From Hyphomicrobiales bacterium (GTDB taxonomy: Bacteria; Pseudomonadota; Alphaproteobacteria; Rhizobiales; Rhizobiaceae), in NCBI GenBank assembly GCA_900473685.1, contig UCNE01000017.1:62001-126000 (forward strand): DNA of 64,000 nucleotides, in the 5' to 3' direction. A program made the position numbers and the translations under genes. Position 1 is the stretch's first letter. The number at the start of each line of letters is the position of its first letter. Below the pieces are notes generated by a model that ran no database searches, was not told the origin of the DNA, and was given only the letters and a program-made list of their open reading frames with translations. Shown piece by piece: positions 18,235 to 27,476 of the stretch.

Positions 18235-19470
18235 ATGATGCAAACAGGCGGCCACTGGCGCAACTGGGTGGGAAATCAATCGTGCATCGTCAGGCACCGG
18301 GGCGCGCCGGACAGCGAGGCGGCATTGGCGAACATGGTGCGGGAGGCGACCTCGAACGGTCTGAACGTCCGCTGCGCCGGTTCGGGCCACTCGTTCACGC
18401 CGGTGGCGTTAACCAGCGGGCTGCACCTGACCCTGTCAGGCCTACAGGGCATCAGCCATATTGACACGGCGCGCAAACGCGTTTCCGTCCATGCCGGCAC
18501 GACGATCAACACGCTGGGCAAGGCCTTGAAGCGTAACGGCCTGTCGATGATCAACCAGGGCGATATCGACAGCCAGGCGCTGGCAGGCGCTCTGACAACA
18601 GGCACGCATGGCACCGGCCTTACGCTCGGCAACATGGCCTCGCAGATCGTCGGCATGCGGCTGGTGCAGCCGGATGGCGGCATCCTTGCCATCGACGACA
18701 GCGAACCGGACATGCTGAATGCCGCCCGCGTTTCCATCGGCATGCTCGGCGTCATCTCCGAAATCACCCTGCAGGTGATGGAGAGCTACAATCTCCATGA
18801 AAAACTATGGCGCTGCACCTTCGACGAATGCATGGAGCAACACGACGATCTCGCCGCCAACCACCGGCATTTCGGCTTCTTTTGGTGCCCCGTGCCGGAA
18901 AGCCGTCATTGCTACTGCCTACCGGATACGTCCTCGGTCTCGACCACGACGAGCCTTTCCGATGTCTGCGAGATGAAGACCATCGACATCACCGATGCGC
19001 CGCCGATGGAGAGCGCTTTCGAGAAGATCGCCTACTCCTCGGAAATCTACCCGATCGAATATGTGCCGAATTTTCATGAGCTGGAATATGCCGTGCCGGT
19101 CAAATACGGCAAGCAAGCCTGCACGGAAGTGCGCAAGCTGATGCTGGAAAAACACCCGACCTGCATCTACCCGATCGAATACCGCTTCACCGCCGGCGAC
19201 GGCGGCTGGATCAGCCCGTTCTTCGAACAGGATTCGATCACGCTCTCGGTCTCCGGCCAGCCGGGCACGGACTACTGGAACTATCTCAAGGACGTCGACG
19301 ATATCCTGCGCCAGTTCGGCTCGCGCCCGCATTGGGGCAAGCTGCATTTTCTGGGTAGCGAGGATGTGACAGCGCTCTATCCCCGCGCTGGGGATTTCCG
19401 GGCGCTGCGCAACAAGCTTGATCCGGAAGGCCGTTTCCTGAACGATCATCTGAAGCAGTTGTTTGGGTAG
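18235..19470 (+). CDS. FAD-linked aldonolactone oxidase-type protein (D-arabinono-1,4-lactone oxidase family)
   Basis: The 411-residue protein has a PCMH FAD domain (RCAGSGHSFTPVALTSG, TGTHGTGLTLGNMASQI) and the ALO C-terminal domain with the family's HWGK motif (SRPHWGKLHFL). Relatives oxidise sugar lactones such as L-gulono- or D-arabinono-lactone; some are dehydrogenases. The start is at ATG 18235, next to a second ATG at 18238. It follows the SDR by 22 bp and is probably in the same operon under the divergent LuxR-type regulator. A palindromic repeat begins about 20 bp after the stop. Confidence 0.82.
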   Translation: MMQTGGHWRNWVGNQSCIVRHRGAPDSEAALANMVREATSNGLNVRCAGSGHSFTPVALTSGLHLTLSGLQGISHIDTARKRVSVHAGTTINTLGKALKRNGLSMINQGDIDSQALAGALTTGTHGTGLTLGNMASQIVGMRLVQPDGGILAIDDSEPDMLNAARVSIGMLGVISEITLQVMESYNLHEKLWRCTFDECMEQHDDLAANHRHFGFFWCPVPESRHCYCLPDTSSVSTTTSLSDVCEMKTIDITDAPPMESAFEKIAYSSEIYPIEYVPNFHELEYAVPVKYGKQACTEVRKLMLEKHPTCIYPIEYRFTAGDGGWISPFFEQDSITLSVSGQPGTDYWNYLKDVDDILRQFGSRPHWGKLHFLGSEDVTALYPRAGDFRALRNKLDPEGRFLNDHLKQLFG

Positions 19471-19490
19471 TTTCGAGTGTGTGGAGGGTC

Positions 19491-19640
19491 ACCCCCCTCT
19501 GTCACTCCGTGACATCTCCCCCTCAAGGGGGGAGATTACAGAAAGCCCGAATTCTACCAACAGACGTTAGATAAGCACAACGTTTGCGGCTCATCTCCCC
19601 CCTTGAGGGGGAGATGTCGGCGTCGCCGACAGAGGGGGGT
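19491..19640. repeat. Rhizobial palindromic intergenic repeat, family A, copy 1
   Basis: A 150-bp element lies between the lactone oxidase and grpE. The terminal 13-bp inverted repeat is perfect (ACCCCCCTCTGTC / GACAGAGGGGGGT). Internal arms contain CTCCCCCTCAAGGGGGGAG at the left and its counterpart at the right, so the transcript would form nested hairpins. It resembles the mosaic repeats known from rhizobia (RIME-like); other copies are at 23671 and 55977. Confidence 0.85.
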
Positions 19641-19669
19641 TCCGCGGCACAAAGCCAGCCGACCGAGCC

Positions 19670-20284
19670 TCAAGCCGCTGGTGTTTCGTCCGTTGCAGGC
19701 GCCTTCGGGCCGCCCTTGGCGACGCCGACCATGGCGGGGCGCAGGACGCGTTCGCCGATTGTGTAGCCGGCCTGAACGACCTGCACGACGGTGTTGTTCG
19801 GAACTTCCGCATTCGGAACTTCGAACATCGCCTGATGGAAGTTCGGATCGAACTTCTGGCCGACCGGCTCCAGCTTCTGAACGCCGTGACGCTCAAGCGC
19901 CGACAGCATCGCACGCTCGGTCATTTCAACACCTTCGATCAGGGAATTGAGACCAACGTCACCAGCTTCGCGGGCTTCGGCCGGAATGGCATCAAGCGCG
20001 CGGCGCAGGTTGTCCGAAACGGCCAGCATGTCGCGGGCAAAGCCGGCGACGGAATAGGACTTTGCATCCTTGACGTCGCGGGCGGTGCGGCGGCGCAGGT
20101 TGTCCATTTCAGCGGCAAGGCGCAGGTAGCGGTCGCGCATGTCGGCCGCTTCGGCCTTGGCAAGCTCCAACGGATCCGGCTCGGAAACGGCTGCCTCGAC
20201 CTGCTCATCGGCGGCCTCTGCATAGGCTGCAGCGGCTTCGTCCGCGTTCACTTCAGCACCATGTTTGTTCATATCGTCGGTCAT
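19670..20284 (-). CDS. grpE: Nucleotide exchange factor GrpE
   Basis: The 204-residue co-chaperone drives ADP release from DnaK. It has an acidic Ala/Glu-rich N-terminus, a long coiled coil ([20 protein letters not shown]), and the C-terminal signature with [12 protein letters not shown] and [18 protein letters not shown]. The frame extends to 20353, but ATG 20284 has a GGAG site and gives the usual start. It is downstream of hrcA on the same strand, the standard heat-shock pairing. I looked for a CIRCE element here and did not find one. Confidence 0.95.
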   Translation of the reverse strand: MTDDMNKHGAEVNADEAAAAYAEAADEQVEAAVSEPDPLELAKAEAADMRDRYLRLAAEMDNLRRRTARDVKDAKSYSVAGFARDMLAVSDNLRRALDAIPAEAREAGDVGLNSLIEGVEMTERAMLSALERHGVQKLEPVGQKFDPNFHQAMFEVPNAEVPNNTVVQVVQAGYTIGERVLRPAMVGVAKGGPKAPATDETPAA

Positions 20285-20399
20285 GACGGTCTCCGGAATG
20301 TCAGTATGTCTAGGATTTGGTGTCGATATCGAGCTTTGAGGCCGAAAAATCAAGGGTGCAATCGAAAGCTGCCGGAAAAACCGGCCGCTTCACGGCAGG

Positions 20400-21497
20400 T
20401 TACCGCGACAAACGCGACATCAATTGTGCAGTATAGTCCACCATCGGCACGATGCGCGAGTAATTCAGCCGCGTCGGACCGATGACCCCAACGGCGCCGA
20501 CGATCTTGTCGTCGCTATCCTTGTAGGGCGCGACGATCAGCGACGAGCCGGACAGCGAGAACAGCTTATTTTCCGACCCGATGAAGATCCGCACCCCCGG
20601 CCCGCTTTCGGCCAGGTTGAGGATCTCGATCAGGCTGTCCTTCTTTTCCAGATCGTCAAACAGCATGCGCAGCCGGTCGACATCCTCGGCGCCGGCGAGC
20701 CCCTCCAGCAGATTAGCACGGCCGCGCACGATCAGTTGCGTCGGCTTGTCGTCGGCCTCGCTGCCCGACCAGATGGCAAGGCCGCGCTCGACCAGATCCT
20801 GGCTCAGCGTATCGAGCTCGCGCCGGACAGTTTCTTTGACCTTTTCGAGCTGGCCACGCACCTCGGGCAAAGTCTGCCCGGCAAGATGCGCGTTCAAGAA
20901 ATTGGCGGCTTCCGTCAGCTGCGAACTGGTGACGCCGGCCGGTAGCTCGATGATCCTGTTTTCCACCTGGTCGTGTTCGCCGACAAGCACCGCCAGCGCC
21001 TTGGTCGGCGCCAACCGCACGAACTCGACATGCCGCAGCACCGGATCGTTCTTGGCTGTGATCACCAGTCCAGCCCCGCGCGACATGCCCGACAGCATCT
21101 GGCTCGCCTCGGTCAGCAGCGTTTCGACCGGCTGGTCGCGATCGGCGCGTCGCACGTGCCGATCGATTGAGGCTCGGTCTTCTGGCGACAAGTCACCCAC
21201 CTGCATGAAGGCATCGACGAAGAATCGCAGGCCATTTTGGGTCGGCAGCCGTCCGGCGCTGATATGGGGAGAATAGATCAGGCCGAGGTCTTCAAGATCG
21301 CTCATCACGTTGCGAACGGAGGCCGGCGACAGCGACATCGGCAGGATGCGGGACAGGCTGCGCGATCCGAGCGGCTCGCCGCTTTCCAGATAGCTTTCCA
21401 CGATGCGACGGAAGATTTCACCCGACCGCTCGTCGAGCGCCGAAAGCCTTTCCCGCATTGCAGATTTATCCAGCACCATTCGAACGCAAAAACCCAT
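20400..21497 (-). CDS. hrcA: Heat-inducible transcription repressor HrcA
   Basis: The 365-residue winged-helix repressor of chaperone genes binds CIRCE elements. The N-terminal DNA-binding domain has [18 protein letters not shown] and [12 protein letters not shown]. The GAF-like core continues to [13 protein letters not shown]. The start may be ATG 21497 or ATG 21479; the second gives [12 protein letters not shown]. It precedes grpE by about 115 bp and is divergent from rph. CIRCE sites are expected at groESL elsewhere in the genome. Confidence 0.93.
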   Translation of the reverse strand: MGFCVRMVLDKSAMRERLSALDERSGEIFRRIVESYLESGEPLGSRSLSRILPMSLSPASVRNVMSDLEDLGLIYSPHISAGRLPTQNGLRFFVDAFMQVGDLSPEDRASIDRHVRRADRDQPVETLLTEASQMLSGMSRGAGLVITAKNDPVLRHVEFVRLAPTKALAVLVGEHDQVENRIIELPAGVTSSQLTEAANFLNAHLAGQTLPEVRGQLEKVKETVRRELDTLSQDLVERGLAIWSGSEADDKPTQLIVRGRANLLEGLAGAEDVDRLRMLFDDLEKKDSLIEILNLAESGPGVRIFIGSENKLFSLSGSSLIVAPYKDSDDKIVGAVGVIGPTRLNYSRIVPMVDYTAQLMSRLSR

Positions 21498-21667
21498 CCT
21501 GTTGAAGTCAATTGAAATATAGTGATCCCGGCCCGGATAGCAAAAGGGAAATTGGCTGGAAAGCCCGCCGTACAGCGCCTTTTGCCGCTCTCCACTCTTT
21601 TAGAGCAAATGATTTCCCTTCCTTCCAACATAGGTTAGAAGGCTGACAAACATCACAGGAGTTCACG

Positions 21668-22387
21668 ATGCGGCCTTCCGGCAGAAAAACCGACCAGATG
21701 CGCAAGGTTTCCTTCGAGCGCAATGTTTCCAAACATGCAGAAGGTTCTTGCCTGGTAAAATTCGGCGACACGCATGTGCTGGTCACGGCGAGCCTGGAAG
21801 AAAAGACGCCACCGTGGCTGCGCAACAGCGGCAAAGGCTGGGTCACGGCCGAATACGGCATGCTACCGCGCGCCACCGGCGAGCGCATGAAGCGCGAGGC
21901 GGCATCGGGCAAACAGAGCGGCCGCACCCAGGAAATCCAGCGGTTGATCGGCCGTTCGCTGCGCGCCGTCGTTGACCTCCAGGCACTCGGCGAACGCCAG
22001 ATCTCGATTGACTGCGACGTCATCCAGGCCGATGGCGGCACCCGCACCGCCTCGATCACCGGCGCCTGGATTGCGCTGCGCGATTGCCTCGCCTGGATGG
22101 AAGCCCGCAACATGATCAAGGTGGAAAAGGTCCTGAAGGACCATATCGCCGCGATCTCCTGCGGTATCTTCGCCAACCAGCCGGTGATCGATCTCGATTA
22201 TCTCGAAGACTCGGCGGCTGAGACAGATGCCAATTTCGTCATCACCGGCTCCGGCGGCATTGTCGAGATCCAGGGCACGGCCGAAGGCAAGCCATTCTCC
22301 GAAGAGGAATTCGGCACGCTGCTCGGCCTCGCCAAGAACGGCATTGCCGAACTGGTCGGCATGCAGAAGCAGGCCATCGGGGGCTGA
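21668..22387 (+). CDS. rph: Ribonuclease PH
   Basis: The 239-residue phosphorolytic 3'-5' exoribonuclease trims tRNA precursors to the CCA end. Family motifs are [43 protein letters not shown], and the [12 protein letters not shown] active-site region. AGGAG precedes the ATG. It is divergent from hrcA and followed by a palindromic repeat, then the VOC gene and rdgB, a neighbourhood I recognise from rhizobia. Confidence 0.96.
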   Translation: MRPSGRKTDQMRKVSFERNVSKHAEGSCLVKFGDTHVLVTASLEEKTPPWLRNSGKGWVTAEYGMLPRATGERMKREAASGKQSGRTQEIQRLIGRSLRAVVDLQALGERQISIDCDVIQADGGTRTASITGAWIALRDCLAWMEARNMIKVEKVLKDHIAAISCGIFANQPVIDLDYLEDSAAETDANFVITGSGGIVEIQGTAEGKPFSEEEFGTLLGLAKNGIAELVGMQKQAIGG

Positions 22388-22406
22388 GGACGCCCATGCG
22401 ATCAAT

Positions 22407-22521
22407 GCCCCTCATCCGCCCTATCGGGCACCTTCTCCCCGTCGTGACGGGGAGAAGGACCAGACGGCAATCTCTGTCGTCCCCTCTCCCCGCGTGCGGG
22501 GAGAGGGCCAGGGTGAGGGGC
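22407..22521. repeat. Rhizobial palindromic repeat, family B (double hairpin)
   Basis: A 115-bp element lies between rph and the VOC gene. The outer inverted repeat is GCCCCTCATCC / GGGTGAGGGGC. Inside are two near-perfect hairpins: CCTTCTCCCCGTC/GACGGGGAGAAGG (22431-22458) and CCCTCTCCCCGC/GCGGGGAGAGGG (22482-22507). Its right end provides the GAGGGG that serves as RBS for the next gene. Confidence 0.85.
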
Positions 22522-22526
22522 AACGC

Positions 22527-22946
22527 ATGGATAAGCTGAAATTCGAAGGCGTTCTGGAGACGGCGCTCTATGTTGACGACCTCGATGCGGCGGAGGCATT
22601 TTACGGCTCCGTTCTCGGCCTTGAGAAAATCAGCCGCGCGGGAAACCGGCATATCTTCTTTCGCTGCGGCCCCGGCGTTCTGCTGATCTTCAATCCGGCG
22701 CAAACGATCAAGCCGCCACCGGTTGATGGCTTGCAGGTTCCGCCGCACGGGACACATGGAAACGGGCATATGTGCTTGCGGGTCGCGAAAGGCCAGCTCG
22801 CGGCCTGGGAAGACAAGCTGAAGGCTGCGGGTGTCGCGATCGAGACCGATGTGCATTGGCCATCCGGCTCCCGGTCCTTCTATTTCCGCGATCCGGCTGG
22901 AAACAGCCTGGAATGCGCCGAAGCCAGTCTCTGGGCTATCGACTGA
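22527..22946 (+). CDS. VOC-family (glyoxalase/bleomycin resistance/dioxygenase fold) protein
   Basis: The 139-residue protein has paired beta-alpha-beta-beta-beta modules: [23 protein letters not shown] at the N-terminus and [19 protein letters not shown] at the C-terminus. The final Glu in ECAE is a usual metal ligand, and a His occurs in [10 protein letters not shown]. Substrate is unknown; members include lyases, thiol transferases and resistance proteins. ATG 22527 uses GAGGGG at 22515-22520, which lies inside the repeat. Confidence 0.85.
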   Translation: MDKLKFEGVLETALYVDDLDAAEAFYGSVLGLEKISRAGNRHIFFRCGPGVLLIFNPAQTIKPPPVDGLQVPPHGTHGNGHMCLRVAKGQLAAWEDKLKAAGVAIETDVHWPSGSRSFYFRDPAGNSLECAEASLWAID

Positions 22947-22986
22947 AACGAATGGGCGGAATGTCCGCCGGATGAGAAAGACGCAG

Positions 22987-23631
22987 ATGCGCAAGCTTGA
23001 AGACAAGACCCTGATCGTTGCCAGCCACAATGCCGGCAAGATCCGTGAAATCCGCGACCTGATCGGCCCGATGGGCTTTGAGGCCAAGTCGGCGGCCGAT
23101 CTGAACTTCATCGAACCGGACGAGACCGGCACGACCTTCGAGGAAAACGCCACGATCAAGGCGCTGGCCTCCGCAAAAGCCTCCGGCATGCCGGCGCTTT
23201 CGGACGATTCCGGCCTTGTCGTCGATGCGTTGAATGGCGATCCCGGCGTCTACACCGCCAATTGGGCAGAAACCGCTGACGGCACGCGCGATTTTGCCAT
23301 GGCGATGCAGAAGGTCGAAACGGCCATCCAGGAAGCTGGTGCCACCGCCTTCGACCGGCGCACCGGCCGTTTCGTCTCGGTGCTCTGCCTCGCCTGGCCC
23401 GATGGCCATGTCGAGTTGTTCCGCGGCGAAGTGGAGGGCCATATCGTCTGGCCACCGCGCGGCACGCAGGGATTTGGTTACGACCCGGTCTTTCAACCGC
23501 TCGGCTACGACACCACATTCGGCGAAATGAGCGGCGACGAGAAACACGGCTGGAAGCACGGCGATACGGACGCGCTTTCGCACAGGGCGCGGGCGTTCAA
23601 GCTTTTTGCCGAGACGTGCCTGAGTGCTTAA
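22987..23631 (+). CDS. rdgB: dITP/XTP pyrophosphatase (RdgB/HAM1 family)
   Basis: The 214-residue house-cleaning enzyme hydrolyses dITP, XTP and ITP to the monophosphates, keeping damaged purines out of DNA. Motifs are [13 protein letters not shown] (substrate P-loop-like SHNxxK), [25 protein letters not shown], and [10 protein letters not shown]. An in-frame ATG at 22972 is an alternative start. It follows the VOC gene by 40 bp and ends before a palindromic repeat. Confidence 0.94.
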   Translation: MRKLEDKTLIVASHNAGKIREIRDLIGPMGFEAKSAADLNFIEPDETGTTFEENATIKALASAKASGMPALSDDSGLVVDALNGDPGVYTANWAETADGTRDFAMAMQKVETAIQEAGATAFDRRTGRFVSVLCLAWPDGHVELFRGEVEGHIVWPPRGTQGFGYDPVFQPLGYDTTFGEMSGDEKHGWKHGDTDALSHRARAFKLFAETCLSA

Positions 23632-23670
23632 GAGGCCCAGGTTGACTGATTGCTCCGAATTCGAGGCGAT

Positions 23671-23803
23671 TTACCCCCCTCTGTCACTCTGTGACATCTC
23701 CCCCACAAGGGGGGAGATCATTCTTTTCCCAAAAGGCCTAAAAGCCTGCGGCTAATCTCCCCCCTTGTGGGGGAGATGTCGGCGTCGCCGACAGAGGGGG
23801 TAA
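23671..23803. repeat. Rhizobial palindromic repeat, family A, copy 2
   Basis: A 133-bp element has TTACCCCCCTCTGTC at the left and GACAGAGGGGGTAA at the right, with inner CTCCCCCACAAGGGGGGAG and its inverse. It fills much of the 314-bp gap between rdgB and hemW; the remaining 140 bp (23804-23945) is plainer DNA, presumably with the hemW promoter, though I could not pick out a clear one. Confidence 0.85.
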
Positions 23804-23945
23804 CCCGGCTCCGATTTCAGACATAGAGATAAAAGACGAAACCGTATAAGAGACGGGATAGCGTTTAGCGTCTCCGGCCTCTAAATATGCGGACAACACG
23901 ACCTTAATGCCGTCGCGCCTTAGCGCCTGAAAGACCCAAGACAGA

Positions 23946-25121
23946 ATGGCCACTTTTTCTTCCATCGGTGACAGCAAGGAGCCCGGTTTCGGGGTCTATG
24001 TGCATTGGCCCTTCTGTGCCGCAAAATGTCCCTATTGCGATTTCAACAGCCATGTCCGGCACCAGCCGGTTGACCAGCCGCGCTTCGTCAGCGCGTTTCT
24101 CACCGAAATGGCAGCGATGCGGCATATGTCCGGGCCGCGCACCGTCACCAGCATCTTCATGGGCGGCGGCACGCCATCGCTGATGAACCCATCAACGGTC
24201 GAGGCCATTCTCGACGGCATCGCCAATCTCTGGCATGTGCCCGATGGTATCGAAATCACCATGGAGGCAAATCCCTCCAGCGTCGAAGCCACTCGCTTTC
24301 GCGGCTACCGCGCCGCCGGGGTCAACCGCGTTTCGCTTGGCGTGCAGGCGCTGAACGACCGGGACCTGAAATTTCTCGGCCGGTTGCACAATGTCGAGGA
24401 TGCGCTGAAGGCCATCGGCTTGGCGCGGGATATCTTTCCGCGCATGTCGTTCGACCTGATCTATGCCCGCCCCAACCAGACCGTCGAAGCCTGGGAGCAG
24501 GAGCTGAAGCAGGCGGTTTCCTATGCCGTCGATCACCTGTCGCTCTACCAGCTGACGATCGAGGAAGGCACGCCCTTCTATGGACTACACAAGGCCGGCA
24601 AGCTGATCGTCCCGGATGGCGAGCATTCCGCCGTGCTTTACGAAGCGACGCAGGAGATCACCGAAGGCTTTGGCATGCCGGCCTATGAGGTATCCAACCA
24701 TGCTGCTCCCGGGGCAGAAAGCCGCCATAACCTCACCTACTGGCGCTATGGCGACTATGCCGGCATTGGCCCGGGCGCCCATGGACGTCTGACGCGCGGC
24801 CGCAACAAGATCGCCACTGCGACGGAGCGCAAGCCGGAGTACTGGCTGCAGCTGGTCGAGGAGCATGGCCATGGCATGATCGACCAGGAAGTGCTAGGCT
24901 ATGAAGAACAGGCCGACGAATTGTTGCTGATGGGCTTGCGGCTCAAGGAGGGCATCGACCTCGTCCGCTGGCAGGACCTGTCAGGCCGCGAACCCGACCC
25001 GGACCGCGAACAGTTCCTCATCGAACACGGCTTCATCGAGCGCCTGGGCAATTCCCGGCTACGCTGCACACCGGCCGGCATGCTGATCCTCGACGCCGTG
25101 GTTGCCGATCTCGCCTGCTAG
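23946..25121 (+). CDS. hemW: Radical SAM haem chaperone HemW (HemN-like)
   Basis: The 391-residue radical SAM protein has cluster motif CAAKCPYCDF (CxxxCxxC) near residue 25. Typical features are FMGGGTPSLM, RVSLGVQAL, DLIYARPNQT and the HemW C-terminal domain (NLTYWRYGDYAGIGPGAHGR). HemW inserts haem into client proteins and is not a coproporphyrinogen oxidase, although it was often annotated as such; that substitution rests on the shorter length and on rdgB/rph context, where HemW is usual. The TAG stop lies in the first bases of a downstream repeat. Confidence 0.92.
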   Translation: MATFSSIGDSKEPGFGVYVHWPFCAAKCPYCDFNSHVRHQPVDQPRFVSAFLTEMAAMRHMSGPRTVTSIFMGGGTPSLMNPSTVEAILDGIANLWHVPDGIEITMEANPSSVEATRFRGYRAAGVNRVSLGVQALNDRDLKFLGRLHNVEDALKAIGLARDIFPRMSFDLIYARPNQTVEAWEQELKQAVSYAVDHLSLYQLTIEEGTPFYGLHKAGKLIVPDGEHSAVLYEATQEITEGFGMPAYEVSNHAAPGAESRHNLTYWRYGDYAGIGPGAHGRLTRGRNKIATATERKPEYWLQLVEEHGHGMIDQEVLGYEEQADELLLMGLRLKEGIDLVRWQDLSGREPDPDREQFLIEHGFIERLGNSRLRCTPAGMLILDAVVADLAC

Positions 25122-25222
25122 AGCAAGTTCCAGCAAAAGTGCGTAGCGGTTTTGCGTCCGGAATTGCGCAGAGTCAAAAGATAGAGCGTTTTCGCATTCT
25201 CAGAAAAGCGGAAATGCTTTGA
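25119..25222. repeat. Rhizobial intergenic repeat, family C
   Basis: About 100 bp between hemW and the MarR-type gene has the form AGAGCAAGTTCC ... ATAGAGCG ... GGAAATGCTTTG, an imperfect long inverted repeat. I recognise its pattern from other rhizobial intergenic regions. It starts at the hemW stop codon. I see only one copy here, so boundaries are approximate. Confidence 0.5.
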
Positions 25223-25225
25223 GTC

Positions 25226-25714
25226 TTACTCAAACGCAGCCAGATATTTTTTGGCAATCCTGTCGAGCGCCGCCCGTTCGTCCGGGTCCAGCAGCGCCGT
25301 CAACCGGTGCTGGTTGGCGACATGGGCGGTGACGGCGCGTTCGACCAGAGCAAGCCCTTCCGGCTTGAGTGCGATCAATACGCTGCGGCGATCGTCCGGA
25401 TTGGTCAGCCGCTCGACGAGTTCAGCTTTTTCCAGCTGATCGATCCGGTTGGTCATCGTGCCGGACGTGATCATCGTGGTTGCCAAAAGGTCGCCGGGTG
25501 ACAGCCGGTAGGGTTTGCCGGAGCGGCGCAAGGCCGCCAGCACATCAAAACTCGCCGACGACAGTCCAAGCTCCGAAAAGGTCTTCTCGACCTCGCGGCC
25601 AAGATAGGTGGATAGCCGCGCCAGCCTGCCGAGCAGGCCCATCGGCTCGACATCGAGGTCCGGGCGCTCCCTGCGCCACTGCACTAGAATTCTATCGACG
25701 TGATCTTCATCCAT
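25226..25714 (-). CDS. MarR-family transcriptional regulator
   Basis: The 162-residue winged-helix regulator has the DNA-binding core FDVLAALRRSGKPYRLSPGD, LLATTMITSGTMTNRID, and the wing LTNPDDRRSVLIAL. It is divergent from an EamA-type exporter gene, and a perfect 16-bp palindrome lies 22 bp upstream of its start. This suggests it represses both genes and is released by a ligand that the exporter handles; the ligand is unknown. Confidence 0.88.
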   Translation of the reverse strand: MDEDHVDRILVQWRRERPDLDVEPMGLLGRLARLSTYLGREVEKTFSELGLSSASFDVLAALRRSGKPYRLSPGDLLATTMITSGTMTNRIDQLEKAELVERLTNPDDRRSVLIALKPEGLALVERAVTAHVANQHRLTALLDPDERAALDRIAKKYLAAFE

Positions 25715-25735
25715 GGTTTTTGGTACGCAGGATTC

Positions 25736-25751
25736 ATCTTGACGTCAAGAT
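25736..25751. promoter_or_regulatory. Perfect-palindrome operator for the MarR/EamA divergent pair
   Basis: ATCTTGACGTCAAGAT is a perfect 16-bp dyad of the TCTTGA-N-TCAAGA type bound by MarR-family dimers. It sits between the two divergent starts (25714 and 25796). A single related half, GTCTTGAAT, follows at 25773. Confidence 0.7.
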
Positions 25752-25795
25752 AATCCATGCTACCTTGGTTTTGTCTTGAATTAGAGATACTTCAT

Positions 25796-26698
25796 ATGAA
25801 GATAAAATCCTCCTCTCTCACTGATATCGCCCTGACGGCGATCGCGCCCGCCATCTGGGGCAGCACCTATGTGGTCACCACCGAATTTCTGCCGCATGGC
25901 TATCCCCTGACAGTCGCCATGCTGCGTGCGCTTCCGGCCGGTCTCATCCTGCTGTTGATTGTCCGGCAGTTGCCGCAAGGCATCTGGTGGGTGCGCAGCT
26001 TCATTCTCGGCGCGCTCAACTTCTCGTTTTTCTGGGCGACGCTGTTTATCTCGGCCTACCGCCTGCCCGGCGGCGTCGCGGCAACCGTCGGCGCCATCCA
26101 GCCGCTAATCGTCGTCATGCTGGCGCGGATGCTGATCGGAACGCCGGTCAGGACGATGGCAATCGCCGCAGGGATCGTCGGCATAGCCGGTGTCGGCCTG
26201 CTGGTGCTGACACCCAGCGCAACGCTCGATCCGATCGGCATCATTGCCGGGCTGGCCGGTGCTGTCTCAATGGCATTTGGGACCGTGCTGACGCGCCATT
26301 GGGCACCGCCGGTATCAAGCCTGACCTTTACTGCATGGCAACTGACCGCCGGTGGCCTCTTGCTGGTACCGGTCGCCCTGTTGTTCGAGCCGGCCCTGCC
26401 AATGCCGACCATGGCCAATGTGCTCGGCATGGCATGGCTGGGGCTGATCGGAGCGGCCTTCACCTATCTTCTGTGGTTTCGCGGCCTGTCCAAGCTCGAG
26501 CCCGCAGCCGTCGCCTCGCTCGGGTTTCTCAGCCCGCTGGTCGCAACGCTGCTCGGCTGGGGTGTGCTCGGCCAGAACCTGACGCCGCTGCAGATTATCG
26601 GCATGGGGGCGGTGCTGGTCAGCGTGTGGCTTGGGCAACGCGCCCAGATGGCGCCCCGTCCGGCAGCCCCGCTCGCAGCAAAAACGGTCAGCCCTTAG
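25796..26698 (+). CDS. EamA-family drug/metabolite exporter
   Basis: The 300-residue protein has ten predicted membrane segments in two EamA repeats. The N-repeat begins TAIAPAIWGSTYVVTTEFLP; the second repeat starts near residue 145 (PIGIIAGLAGAVSMAFGTVL). Families of this kind export amino acids, purines or drugs; the substrate is unknown. The frame opens at 25757, but ATG 25796 gives the membrane-ready N-terminus. It is divergent from a MarR-type repressor. Its 3' end overlaps the converging P5CR-like gene by 11 bp. Confidence 0.85.
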   Translation: MKIKSSSLTDIALTAIAPAIWGSTYVVTTEFLPHGYPLTVAMLRALPAGLILLLIVRQLPQGIWWVRSFILGALNFSFFWATLFISAYRLPGGVAATVGAIQPLIVVMLARMLIGTPVRTMAIAAGIVGIAGVGLLVLTPSATLDPIGIIAGLAGAVSMAFGTVLTRHWAPPVSSLTFTAWQLTAGGLLLVPVALLFEPALPMPTMANVLGMAWLGLIGAAFTYLLWFRGLSKLEPAAVASLGFLSPLVATLLGWGVLGQNLTPLQIIGMGAVLVSVWLGQRAQMAPRPAAPLAAKTVSP

Positions 26699-27476
26699 CC
26701 GCCTTCTCCGTCGCCGCGGCCAACCCCTTGGAGATTGGCCCGGCGATATCTGCCGACAGCATCGCCGTCAGCCCGGCGGCGGTGGTTCCGCCATAGTCCG
26801 TGAAGATCCGAACTGTATCGGCCGGTGTTTCCAAAGCCCCGGCCAGCCATGTCCCGGCACCCAGAAAAAGCTGGCGGACAGCGATGTCGGCCACATCCGG
26901 CGCCACCCCGTTTTTAATCGCATCCCGGATCATCACATCGGCAAAAGCGGCAATGAAGGCCGGACCAGAACCGGTCAGCGCGGTGAAATAATCCAGCTCG
27001 CTTTCTGTCGACAATTTCGCCGTCTTCCCGGAACAGGCGAAAAAGCGGTCAGCAAAGACCTCATCCGCCACAGTTGTTTCAGATGTCGAAAACCACGGTG
27101 TGAAGGACAGCCCCTGCTCGGCGCAGGCATTCGGCATGGCGCGGATGATACGTTCGCTTTTGAAGCGTGCCTGGATTGCTGCTGCAGAGACTCGAGCCAT
27201 GACCGAGATGACCAGCTTGCCGGACAGATCGAGGTCCAGCGCATCGATATCTTCCGGCCGCACGGACAGGATAACGATATCAGCCTCTGCCACCAGCGCC
27301 TGGTTATCGGTGGTAAACTGGATATCCGGCCAGGCTTCAAACCCGGCCTTGCTGCCACTGCGCGACGACAGGATCAGATCGGCGGCAGCGACGAACCCTT
27401 TGGCCAGCGCAGGGCGAAGCAAAGCCCCGCCCAGCCAGCCCGTTCCGCCGATGACGCCGAGCGTGGTCAAGCCCAT
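26688..27476 (-). CDS. Pyrroline-5-carboxylate reductase family protein (ProC paralogue)
   Basis: The 262-residue protein has an N-terminal Rossmann motif VIGGTGWLGGALLRPAL, ILSVRPEDIDAL, and the P5CR C-terminal signature LTGSGPAFIAAFADVM with FTDYGGTTAAGL. True ProC makes proline from P5C. This protein diverges in the N-terminal loop (GGTGWLG rather than the usual GxGxMG) and is adjacent to an M29 aminopeptidase, so it may act on a related imine or serve a separate role. It overlaps the aminopeptidase 3' end by 10 bp and is probably cotranscribed with it. Confidence 0.78.
   Translation of the reverse strand: MGLTTLGVIGGTGWLGGALLRPALAKGFVAAADLILSSRSGSKAGFEAWPDIQFTTDNQALVAEADIVILSVRPEDIDALDLDLSGKLVISVMARVSAAAIQARFKSERIIRAMPNACAEQGLSFTPWFSTSETTVADEVFADRFFACSGKTAKLSTESELDYFTALTGSGPAFIAAFADVMIRDAIKNGVAPDVADIAVRQLFLGAGTWLAGALETPADTVRIFTDYGGTTAAGLTAMLSADIAGPISKGLAAATEKAAKG

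Noticed and set aside
20285-21667. CIRCE element expected near hrcA or grpE
   Set aside because: I searched the hrcA-rph and hrcA-grpE gaps for TTAGCACTC-N9-GAGTGCTAA and found nothing similar.
19491-23803. Family A repeats considered as CRISPR or IS ends
   Set aside because: There is no regular spacer array and no transposase; the symmetry is of long hairpins found singly in gaps.
23738-23965. A minus-strand ORF of about 75 codons upstream of hemW
   Set aside because: It starts inside hemW and runs into the family A repeat, with no recognised motif or RBS.
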